This document shows positions 1 to 5,780 of a stretch of 15,276 bases of DNA, piece after piece (position 1 is the first letter of the stretch; the number at the start of each line of letters is the position of its first letter). Source of the stretch: Deltaproteobacteria bacterium (lineage in GTDB: Bacteria > Desulfobacterota_B > Binatia > Bin18). The notes beneath the pieces were generated by a model. That model searched no databases. It worked only from the letters and a program-made list of their open reading frames with translations, and was not told the DNA's origin. The stretch lies in NCBI GenBank assembly GCA_012271025.1, contig JAAXHF010000537.1, positions 1 through 15,276 of the forward strand. Direction: 5' to 3'. The position numbers were made by a program, and so were the translations under genes.

Positions 1-391
1 GAAGTTCTACGTGTTGCGGATTCTGGAAAGCGACATGACCATCATGATACCGACCACCAACGTGGCAGCGGCAGGCCTCCGCCCGGTCATCAGCAAGGAA
101 ATGGTCAGAAAAGTCTATCGCATCCTGCGCACCAAAAAAGTCGAAGTCGATCAACAGACCTGGAACCGTCGCTATCGCGAGTATACCGAGATGATCAAAA
201 CCGGCTCGGTGCTGGAAATCGCCAAGGTGCTGCGCGACCTGTTTGTGCTGAAAGCCGACAAAGAGCTGTCGTTTGGGGAGCGGAAAATGCTCGACACGGC
301 CCGCAACCTGCTCGTCAAAGAGCTGTCCATCGCCAGTGCCCACACCGAAGAGAAGATCATGGATGATCTGAAAACCATCTTCGCCCACTGA
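1..391 (+). CDS. carD: CarD/CdnL-family RNA polymerase-binding regulator, 3' part
   Basis: The open frame enters from before base 1; the first whole codon is at base 2, giving about 129 residues to the TGA at 389-391. The visible N-terminal piece (FYVLRILESDMTIMIPTTN, then GLRPVIS) is the end of the CarD RNA-polymerase-interaction domain. The rest is the all-helical C-terminal domain that contacts promoter DNA. CarD proteins bind the RNA polymerase beta subunit and stabilise open complexes at many promoters, notably rRNA promoters. The GTG at 11 is internal, because the homologous KFYVLRI strand continues upstream of it. A strong intrinsic terminator follows 34 bases after the stop, so this is the 3' end of its transcript. 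Family assignment is secure; the exact paralogue (CarD or CdnL) cannot be told from a fragment. Confidence 0.9.
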   Translation, partial: KFYVLRILESDMTIMIPTTNVAAAGLRPVISKEMVRKVYRILRTKKVEVDQQTWNRRYREYTEMIKTGSVLEIAKVLRDLFVLKADKELSFGERKMLDTARNLLVKELSIASAHTEEKIMDDLKTIFAH

Positions 392-425
392 GTTTTCACC
401 CCTGTTCTCGATTCACTCTGAACGG

Positions 426-457
426 CAAAGGCTGGGAATATCCCAGCCTTTGTTTTT
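426..457 (+). terminator. Intrinsic terminator after carD
   Basis: A perfect 12-bp stem, CAAAGGCTGGGA (426-437) with TCCCAGCCTTTG (441-452), has a 3-base loop and is followed by five T (453-457). This is a textbook Rho-independent terminator for carD. It ends only 3 bases before the ispD start codon. Confidence 0.92.
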
Positions 458-460
458 GCC

Positions 461-1207
461 ATGCACGCCAACGCGGTCATTGTTGCAGCCGGCAAGGGCG
501 AACGCCTGGGCACGCGGGTGCCCAAGCCATTCCTGCCCGTGGCTGAGCTGCCCCTCCTCGTCCATACCCTGCGCAGCCTCGACCGGGCACGACTGCTGTC
601 CAGCCTCGTTGTCGTGGTCGCTCCTGAGCGCGAAGCGCTGTGCCGGGAGCTGCTCAATGCCCACGGGCCGTTTCGGTCTGCCATCCGCCTGACCCACGGT
701 GGCCCCCAACGCCAGGACTCGGTTCGCCTCGGCCTCGCCGCGCTGGATGCCGAGTGCGATATCGTGGTGATTCACGACGCCGCCCGCCCATTTATCAGTC
801 CGGACGTCATTCACGCCAGCATTCGAGTCGCCAGCCAGGCCGGGGCGGCGCTGGTTGCGGTGCCGGCGGCCGATACCCTCAAACGTGTTGAACAGGTGGA
901 CGAAGATACTCCCCTCAACAAGGAATCATCGGTCATCTCTCCCGTTCGGACGGTGGTCGAGACGCTGTCGCGCCAGGAGGTGTGGCTGGCCCAGACCCCC
1001 CAGACCTTCCGTGTTCCGCTGATCAGAGCGGCTCACCAACGTGCCCTGGATGAGGCGATTCAGGTCACCGACGACGCGGCGCTTATTGAAAAATTCGGTG
1101 GGACAGTCCAGATTGTGCCTGGCGAGCGGCGGAATTTTAAGATCACCACTCCAGACGACCTGCGTATGGCAGAGGCCCTGCTCAGCGCTCACGCAAGTGA
1201 ACGATGA
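461..1207 (+). CDS. ispD: 2-C-methyl-D-erythritol 4-phosphate cytidylyltransferase
   Basis: IspD joins MEP and CTP to give CDP-methylerythritol in the cytoplasmic non-mevalonate isoprenoid pathway. The 248 residues carry the family's marks in order: nucleotide-binding loop VIVAAGKGERLG (6-17) with PKPFLPV (21-27), GGPQRQDSVRLGL (80-92), VIHDAARPF (103-111), DTLKRV (138-143), QTPQTF (178-183), TDDAAL (203-208) and KITTPDDL (227-234). ATG 461 is the only sensible start, because the conserved VIVAAG begins at residue 6. There is no Shine-Dalgarno sequence, since the upstream DNA is the carD terminator. About 15-18 extra residues (roughly 146-162) sit between DTLKRV and VVETL, where most members have a short loop. 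proS follows after 34 bases and is probably cotranscribed. ispF, the common neighbour, is absent. Confidence 0.95.
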   Translation: MHANAVIVAAGKGERLGTRVPKPFLPVAELPLLVHTLRSLDRARLLSSLVVVVAPEREALCRELLNAHGPFRSAIRLTHGGPQRQDSVRLGLAALDAECDIVVIHDAARPFISPDVIHASIRVASQAGAALVAVPAADTLKRVEQVDEDTPLNKESSVISPVRTVVETLSRQEVWLAQTPQTFRVPLIRAAHQRALDEAIQVTDDAALIEKFGGTVQIVPGERRNFKITTPDDLRMAEALLSAHASER

Positions 1208-1241
1208 GAATCACCTCTTTTGACAGACACGGAGGAGCGGC

Positions 1242-2765
1242 ATGAACCGAGCCCGAAAGACGGCGATTTCTCCAACCCGAGACGAAGACTACACCGAGTG
1301 GTACCAGCAGGTCATTCGGGCCGCCGACCTGGCAGAAACCTCGGCGGTCCGAGGTTGTATGGTCATCAAGCCGTGGGGCTACAGCCTGTGGGAGAACATT
1401 CAGCGCGTCCTGGACGGCATGTTCAAGGCCACCGGCCATCAAAACGCCTATTTCCCGCTCTTCATTCCGCTCAGTTTCATGCAAAAAGAGGCCGAACACG
1501 TCGAAGGCTTTGCCAAAGAATGCGCGGTCGTGACCCATCATCGGCTGGAGGCCGGGCCGGACGGCCGGCTCGTCCCGTCCGGGGAGCTGACCGAGCCCCT
1601 GGTGGTCCGCCCCACCTCTGAAACCATTATTGGGGCGACGTTCGCCAAGTGGGTGCAGTCCTACCGTGACCTGCCGCTGCTGATCAACCAGTGGGCCAAT
1701 GTCGTGCGCTGGGAAATGCGACCGCGTATCTTTCTGCGCACCGCCGAATTCTTGTGGCAGGAGGGCCACACGGTTCACGCCACCGCCGAGGACGCCCAGC
1801 AAGAGACCGACCGTATGCTGGGCGTATACGCCGATTTTGCCGAGCGCTACATGGCGATTCCGGTTATCAAAGGCGAAAAGACCCTGAGCGAGCGCTTCCC
1901 CGGCGCCGTATCCACCTATTCCATTGAGGCCATGATGCAGGACCGCAAGGCGCTCCAGGCCGGTACCTCACATTTTCTGGGCCAGAACTTTGCCCGTTCG
2001 TCCGAGATTCGCTTCTCCGACCCCAGCGGCCAGGACGCCTACGCCTGGACCACCTCGTGGGGGGTCTCGACGCGCCTCATCGGCGGCTTGATCATGACCC
2101 ATAGCGACGATAACGGCCTGATTCTGCCGCCCAAACTGGCCCCCCGCCATGTCGTGATTCTGCCCCTGCTGCGCAAGAATACAAACCGGGCCGCAATCCT
2201 GGCCTATTGCGAGAGCCTGGCCCAGGAGCTGCGAGCGCTGCGCTATGACGACCAGCCCCTGCAGGTCGAACTCGATGTGCGGGACGCCTCAGGCGGAGAA
2301 AAGGTCTGGTCGTGGATTAAAAAAGGCGTGCCCATCCGACTCGAGATCGGACAGCGGGAGCTTGAAGGCCACACGGTTTTTGTCGGCCGCCGCGACCGAC
2401 AGCAGTCGGAGCGGGTGAGCCAGTCGCGGGCCGAGTTTGTGGCGACGCTCGGCGCCCAACTCGACGACATCCAGCACAGCCTGCTCGACCGCGCCCGCCG
2501 CTTCCGGGATCAGCATACCCACCGCATTGACTCAAAAGCCGACCTGTACGACTTCTTTACCCCCCAAAAGCGTGACAAACCGGAGATCCACGCCGGCTTT
2601 GCCCTCAGCCACTGGAACGGCCAGTCCGATGTCGAAGAGACGCTCAAGAATGACCTGAACGTCACGATTCGGTGCATTCCGCTCGACGCTCCGGAAGAAG
2701 ATGGCAGCTGCGTGATGAGCGGCCAGGCCAGCAAGCGGCGGGTCGTTTTCGCCAAGTCATATTAG
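1242..2765 (+). CDS. proS: Prolyl-tRNA synthetase, archaeal/eukaryotic-like type
   Basis: Class II aminoacyl-tRNA synthetase that charges tRNA-Pro with proline in the cytoplasm. The 507 residues match the shorter form without the inserted editing domain. Visible parts are motif 1 around 44-75 (PWGYSLWENIQR), the VRPTSE loop (122-127), motif 2 at about 155-176 (RWEMRPRIFLRTAEFLWQEG), motif 3 at about 274-297 (GVSTRLIGGLIMTHSDDNGL), an anticodon-binding domain at about 300-405, and the C-terminal domain ending in the typical AKSY. That last domain normally holds a four-cysteine zinc site. Here HW-C-G reads HWNG and CxxC reads CVMS, so only C478 and C490 remain and zinc is probably not bound. 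GGAGGAG 7 bases before ATG supports the start. Confidence 0.95.
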   Translation: MNRARKTAISPTRDEDYTEWYQQVIRAADLAETSAVRGCMVIKPWGYSLWENIQRVLDGMFKATGHQNAYFPLFIPLSFMQKEAEHVEGFAKECAVVTHHRLEAGPDGRLVPSGELTEPLVVRPTSETIIGATFAKWVQSYRDLPLLINQWANVVRWEMRPRIFLRTAEFLWQEGHTVHATAEDAQQETDRMLGVYADFAERYMAIPVIKGEKTLSERFPGAVSTYSIEAMMQDRKALQAGTSHFLGQNFARSSEIRFSDPSGQDAYAWTTSWGVSTRLIGGLIMTHSDDNGLILPPKLAPRHVVILPLLRKNTNRAAILAYCESLAQELRALRYDDQPLQVELDVRDASGGEKVWSWIKKGVPIRLEIGQRELEGHTVFVGRRDRQQSERVSQSRAEFVATLGAQLDDIQHSLLDRARRFRDQHTHRIDSKADLYDFFTPQKRDKPEIHAGFALSHWNGQSDVEETLKNDLNVTIRCIPLDAPEEDGSCVMSGQASKRRVVFAKSY

Positions 2766-3006
2766 CCCGGGACTGGCCCGGTTTGAAAATTTTACCACCC
2801 AATAAGACATGGGCGGAGCAGGTGTCCGAGCCGAGCCGTTCATACTTTATGGCGATTGCCAAAGCGAAGACAGCTTTCAGTATATTGCCAACGTTGTCGC
2901 CATCGCTTCACAGCAAGAATAAGACGAATTCCCCTGAGACTGGTTAGCCAGCTTAGGGGCATTATGGGCAAAACGGATTATAAGTCCCTTTCTGAGGAAA
3001 CACACA
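2766..3006 (+). other. Intergenic region between proS and the phosphatase gene
   Basis: No supported gene lies in these 241 bases. Just after proS, a 5-bp GC stem (2767-2771 with 2777-2781) followed by mixed A/T could be a weak terminator. TTGCCA (2856-2861) with TATATT (2881-2886) is a poor promoter candidate because the spacer is 19 bases. The clearest element is the hairpin at 2931-2959, listed separately. A Shine-Dalgarno-like GAGGAAA precedes the next ATG. Confidence 0.5.
2931..2959 (+). promoter_or_regulatory. Strong hairpin in the leader of the phosphatase gene
   Basis: CCCCTGAG (2931-2938) pairs with CTTAGGGG (one G-T pair), then after one bulged A, CTGG pairs with CCAG around a TTAG loop. 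This gives 12 pairs in 29 bases. No T-run follows, so it is not a normal terminator. It ends 47 bases before the ATG at 3007 and could be an mRNA-stabilising or regulatory leader structure, or an operator read as DNA. Confidence 0.5.
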
Positions 3007-3708
3007 ATGGAACGCCGCCGAATCTATCTCATGCGCCACGGGGAAACCCTGTACCAGCGAGTCGCCAACGAGGGGGCAATCGGCAACGGGGCGTTGACCG
3101 AGCGCGGCCGGGAACAAATCGCCACCACAGCCCTGCTGTTTCGCGCCGTCCGGCTCGACCGCATCTACTCCAGCCCGCTGTCGCGTTCCCACGAAACGGC
3201 CCGGATCATTGCCGACGAAACGGGCCTTGAGGTCAGCCTGGACCCTGACTTGGCGGAGATCACGCCGAGCGAAGAACTGACCGCCAGCCAGGACCTGACC
3301 GACATTTTTCGGGCCGTTCAGCGCTTCTTTACCAGTCCGACCACCGGCTGGGACGAGCCGTATCTGGGTGGTGAGAGTTTCCGTCAGGTCCGACAACGCA
3401 CGGAGCGGTTTCTACGCGGCGTCCTCGCCCAGGCCGACTGGCGGACGCTGTTGGCCGTCGCCCACGGCGGCAGCAATAATGCCCTGCTGGCCTCCGTGCT
3501 GGGCATCACCGACGGGCGCGTGTTCAACATCGAGCAGGACTTTGGCTGCATCAACATCATCGACTTTGCCGATGACCGGCCCATGCTGCGGCTGACCAAC
3601 TTCACCCTGTACGACCAGCTCAAGGTCAAGCTGTGGGACCACAGCCTCGATATCATTCTCAATCTCCTCCACGAGCGGGGGGTGATCCAGAAAGATCGCC
3701 TGCCCTGA
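3007..3708 (+). CDS. Histidine phosphatase (phosphoglycerate mutase-like) family protein
   Basis: Cytoplasmic phosphatase or mutase of the branch-1 histidine phosphatase superfamily; the substrate is unknown. The 233 residues begin with the phospho-acceptor motif LMRHGET (8-14, His11). SSPLSRSHETA (55-65, Arg60) follows, then an acidic AEI (83-85) in the place of the general acid/base, and the second catalytic histidine in VAHGGSNN (151-158, His153). All core catalytic residues are present. A tail of about 40 residues after 195 (FTLYDQLKVKLWDHSLD...) goes beyond the minimal fold. GAGGAAA just upstream supports ATG 3007. The fold is certain, but broad families such as GpmB, CobC and SixA cannot be separated here. 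The gene is flanked by regulatory DNA on both sides and may be a single-gene unit. Confidence 0.88.
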   Translation: MERRRIYLMRHGETLYQRVANEGAIGNGALTERGREQIATTALLFRAVRLDRIYSSPLSRSHETARIIADETGLEVSLDPDLAEITPSEELTASQDLTDIFRAVQRFFTSPTTGWDEPYLGGESFRQVRQRTERFLRGVLAQADWRTLLAVAHGGSNNALLASVLGITDGRVFNIEQDFGCINIIDFADDRPMLRLTNFTLYDQLKVKLWDHSLDIILNLLHERGVIQKDRLP

Positions 3709-3754
3709 GTCCTGGCGTGCGCCGAAAAAAATACGGCGTTGGCAAAAATTTTTC

Positions 3755-3783
3755 TTGACAAACGCCAAAGTTTTCTCTATGTA
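3755..3783 (+). promoter_or_regulatory. Sigma70-type promoter upstream of padR
   Basis: TTGACA (3755-3760) is a perfect -35 box. Seventeen bases later comes TATGTA (3778-3783) as the -10 box. Surrounding DNA is A/T-richer than the coding regions. Transcription would start near 3790, giving a leader of about 180 bases before padR. The -10 box runs into the first operator copy, the classic arrangement for repression. Confidence 0.75.
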
Positions 3784-3798
3784 GTCTGCGCAAACTAC
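3781..3798 (+). promoter_or_regulatory. Operator copy 1 (candidate PadR site)
   Basis: GTAGTCTGCGCAAACTAC is an 18-bp dyad with a single mismatched pair, centred on the palindrome TGCGCA. The core TAGT-N8-ACTA has the same arm spacing as the ATGT-N8-ACAT pattern described for PadR repressors. It overlaps the -10 box and the expected transcription start, so binding would block the polymerase. The same 16-base core recurs at 3937-3952. That PadR is the ligand is inferred from adjacency and geometry. Confidence 0.7.
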
Positions 3799-3966
3799 TT
3801 TGAAGAAGGTAAAACCTCAGTCCAAAGCCGTGATGACCACCCATATCGGGTCTCTTTCATCGCCACTACTGCCTACTGCGGGTCCATTTTCGCGCATTGC
3901 CTGTTGAGAGTGTCTTTTTATTGCTTCCAACCCGTATAGTCTGCGCAAACTATTCTGAGAAAGGTA
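3782..3966 (+). repeat. Imperfect 30-base direct repeat, two copies with a 155-base period
   Basis: Bases 3782-3811 and 3937-3966 agree at 26 of 30 positions. The identity covers the whole operator core and the ribosome-binding-site-like segment GAAGGTA / GAAAGGTA downstream of it. The upstream copy is not followed by a well-placed start codon. This suggests that an ancestral operator plus translation-start region was duplicated, leaving a relic leader between the copies. The roughly 125 bases between them hold no supported gene. Confidence 0.7.
3936..3953 (+). promoter_or_regulatory. Operator copy 2 (candidate PadR site) next to the padR ribosome-binding site
   Basis: ATAGTCTGCGCAAACTAT repeats the 16-base core of copy 1 exactly, and its flanking bases again extend the dyad to 18 bp. 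It lies 155 bases downstream of copy 1 and 3 bases before the Shine-Dalgarno sequence GAGAAAGG (3957-3964) of padR. TATAGT inside it could be a second -10 box, but no good -35 box is visible. Paired sites could allow looping or a roadblock. Confidence 0.7.
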
Positions 3967-3970
3967 TTCT

Positions 3971-4576
3971 GTGAGCGTACATCTCGTCATCCTGGGTCTT
4001 CTGTCCGAGCGACCGTGTCACGGCTATGAACTGCGTCAGGAGGTCGAACGGCGGCTGTTCGCGACCTACATCAATCTGAGCGGGGGGTCCTTATACTACA
4101 ACCTCGGCCAACTCGAACGCTCCGGCTATGTGGAGAAGGCCTGGGCCGAACAAAAAGGGCGCTACCCCACACGGCAGGTGTACCAGATTACGGCGACCGG
4201 TCGCGAGTATCTGCAGACCGAACTGCGCCGCCTGCTGTTTGATACCGAGAGCAGAGAAAAGGTCTTTGACCCTATCAACACAGCCTTGGCCTTCGGTCAT
4301 TTCGTCAGCCCCAACGAACTGCGCACAGCCCTGAACAAACACCTGGAGTGGGCTGAAAAACGGCTGGCCTGGGTTGTCGAACAACACAGCTACTGGACAG
4401 ACCAGAAGAAGGCCACCCTCACCCAGGCCAAGATCATTGAACACGGTCTGGTCCACTTCAAAGCCGAGATCGACTGGCTCAAACAATTTCTGCACGAACT
4501 TGATATGCAAGACAGCTTCGGTGAACCAAGACAGCACCCTGCCTCCTCTGCTGAGGAGGGCAACCTGGGTCAGTAA
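3971..4576 (+). CDS. PadR-family transcriptional repressor
   Basis: DNA-binding regulator of 201 residues. Residues 1-85 form the PadR winged helix: LVILGLLSERPCHGYEL (5-21), SGGSLYYNLGQLERSGYV (37-54) as recognition helix and wing entry, then GRYPTRQVYQITATGREYL (63-81). The rest is a long helical region (about 115-180, with WAEKRLAWVVEQHSYW) typical of the larger PadR subfamily and used for dimerisation. Start is GTG 3971, with GAGAAAGG 6 bases upstream and the conserved VHLVILGLL directly after it. Two identical operators precede it, so autorepression is likely. The ExbB/ExbD operon begins 66 bases downstream with no separate promoter that I can see, making that operon its probable target. 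The inducer is unknown. The last 15 residues are low-complexity. Confidence 0.92.
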   Translation: MSVHLVILGLLSERPCHGYELRQEVERRLFATYINLSGGSLYYNLGQLERSGYVEKAWAEQKGRYPTRQVYQITATGREYLQTELRRLLFDTESREKVFDPINTALAFGHFVSPNELRTALNKHLEWAEKRLAWVVEQHSYWTDQKKATLTQAKIIEHGLVHFKAEIDWLKQFLHELDMQDSFGEPRQHPASSAEEGNLGQ

Positions 4577-4579
4577 CCC

Positions 4580-4623
4580 AAAAGCGGACGAGGATGAACA
4601 GCTAAGCCAGGCATCCGCTTTTT
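4580..4623 (+). terminator. Terminator-like hairpin between padR and the first exbB
   Basis: AAAAGCGGA (4580-4588) pairs perfectly with TCCGCTTTT (4614-4622), with a 25-base loop and one more T. A second 7-bp stem (CCTCCTC 4542-4548 with GAGGAGG 4553-4559) lies just before it, inside the padR end. The long loop and the use of the T-run inside the stem suggest partial termination, which would let padR be made in excess of the downstream genes. It would work on both strands. Confidence 0.5.
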
Positions 4624-4642
4624 AACCATAGGAGGACAGACC

Positions 4643-5290
4643 GTGGAAGGTTTAAGCGTCATGGATATGATTCATCAGGGGTGGTATGTCAGCTACCCGC
4701 TCATCATCATGTCGGTGGTGTGTATCACGATCATTCTGGAGCGGTTGTGGAACCTGGGCGGGATCATGACAAAAACCCTGCATCTGGCCAGAGACCTGGT
4801 GAATCCCTTGCAGCAGGGCGATTTCAACACCGCCCTGGAGACCAGCCAGGCCGATAACAAATTGCCCGCCGGACGGGTGTTCCGCGAGATCATCGCCCGC
4901 CAGCGGGACGAATCCCCAGAGCAGCTGTCGAGCCTGGCCGACGAGCGTCGTCTCGAAGAGTCCGAAGGGCTCAAGGGCGCGATCTGGATTCTGGCCACCA
5001 CCGGTGTCAGCGCGCCGTTTATCGGCCTGCTGGGGACGGTGATCGGCATTATCAAGTCCTTCCAGCAAATGGCGGTCGAGGGCAGTGGCGGATTTACCGT
5101 CGTGGCCGGCGGTATTTCCGAGGCATTAGTGGCCACAGCGCTCGGTTTGGCGGTCGCTATCATCGCCGTTATCTTCTACAATTATTTCAATACCAAGCTG
5201 GAACGGATTGATACGGCCATGACGATTGGTTCCGACCGCATCATCGACGCCATCCGCATCGGCAGAAAAGAAGCGGCCCAGTCCGCTTAG
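4643..5290 (+). CDS. MotA/TolQ/ExbB proton channel family protein, first copy
   Basis: Inner-membrane subunit of a proton-driven motor; ExbB/TolQ pentamers surround an ExbD/TolR dimer. The 215 residues show three membrane helices: 16-34, about 115-141 (WILATTGVSAPFIGLLGTVI) and about 155-182 (GGISEALVATALGLAVAIIA). The large cytoplasmic loop lies between the first two. GLLGTVIGI and SEALVATALGLAVAI are the family signatures, with pore threonines T132 and T165 as in ExbB. Start is GTG 4643, 7 bases after AGGAGG (4630-4635). The ExbD partner follows 25 bases later. It is the first structural gene of the 4643-10711 operon, and a second, quite different exbB-like gene ends that operon. ExbB fits better than MotA because an ExbD and a TonB-like anchor protein follow. 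Confidence 0.93.
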   Translation: MEGLSVMDMIHQGWYVSYPLIIMSVVCITIILERLWNLGGIMTKTLHLARDLVNPLQQGDFNTALETSQADNKLPAGRVFREIIARQRDESPEQLSSLADERRLEESEGLKGAIWILATTGVSAPFIGLLGTVIGIIKSFQQMAVEGSGGFTVVAGGISEALVATALGLAVAIIAVIFYNYFNTKLERIDTAMTIGSDRIIDAIRIGRKEAAQSA

Positions 5291-5315
5291 GACTCAGGAA
5301 AAAGGAGACAATCTC

Positions 5316-5735
5316 ATGGCCATGAGTGGTCCCAAAAAGAGGGGCGGGCGTGACGAGGTCATGTCCGAGATCAACATCACCCCGCTGACCGATATCTTTC
5401 TCGTCCTGTTGATTATCTTCATGGTGACCAGCGTGGCGATGGTCCAGTCGGGCGCCACAATCGATCTGCCGCGGGTCCAGGAAACCGAGTCCGAACCGCG
5501 CCAGATCATCGTCACGGTCACCCCCCAGAAAGAAATCTTCGTCAACAATCAGCCGGTCGCCCTGGCTGAGCTCGAACTGTATCTGCGGCCGATTATTGAA
5601 GCGATGCAGGATGTCCCGGTCGTCCTGGAGGGCGACCAATCGGTGATCCTGGGCGAGGCGGTCAAGATTCTGTCGGCGGCTCAGCGGGCCGGGGCAACCC
5701 AGATTGCCATCGCCGCCCAGCAGGGGGCGGGCTAA
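5316..5735 (+). CDS. ExbD/TolR family protein, first copy
   Basis: Second motor subunit, with one membrane helix and a periplasmic domain. The 139 residues begin with a basic cytoplasmic tail (GPKKRGGRDE), then the signature MSEINITPLTDIFLVLLIIF (16-35) with the essential proton-carrying aspartate D26. A periplasmic ExbD fold follows (VTVTPQKEIFVNNQPV at 66-81; AQRAGATQIAI at 122-132). I chose ATG 5316 over in-frame starts further upstream because AAAGGAG (5301-5307) sits 8 bases before it and the family begins here; the longer frame would overlap exbB. The vWA gene starts 45 bases after the stop. Confidence 0.93.
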   Translation: MAMSGPKKRGGRDEVMSEINITPLTDIFLVLLIIFMVTSVAMVQSGATIDLPRVQETESEPRQIIVTVTPQKEIFVNNQPVALAELELYLRPIIEAMQDVPVVLEGDQSVILGEAVKILSAAQRAGATQIAIAAQQGAG

Positions 5736-5780
5736 GCCCTTCGGCTCTGAGAGACGCGAGAGAAAGAAGGAGGACTAGGT

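Noticed and set aside
1220..1225. TTGACA between ispD and proS
   Set aside because: No -10 box at 16-18 bases; that position falls inside the start of proS, so it is a chance match.
3720..3738. CGCCG...CGGCG stem after the phosphatase gene as a terminator
   Set aside because: Only 5 pairs with a 9-base A-rich loop, and the T-run comes more than 10 bases later; too weak to call.
3833..3907. 24-codon frame between the two operators
   Set aside because: The nearest ribosome-binding-like sequence is about 20 bases away, and the product shows nothing recognisable.
5226..5315. Longer N-terminus for the first ExbD
   Set aside because: It would overlap exbB by over 60 bases and add a Ser/Pro-rich stretch not seen in the family; a well-spaced ribosome-binding sequence supports ATG 5316.
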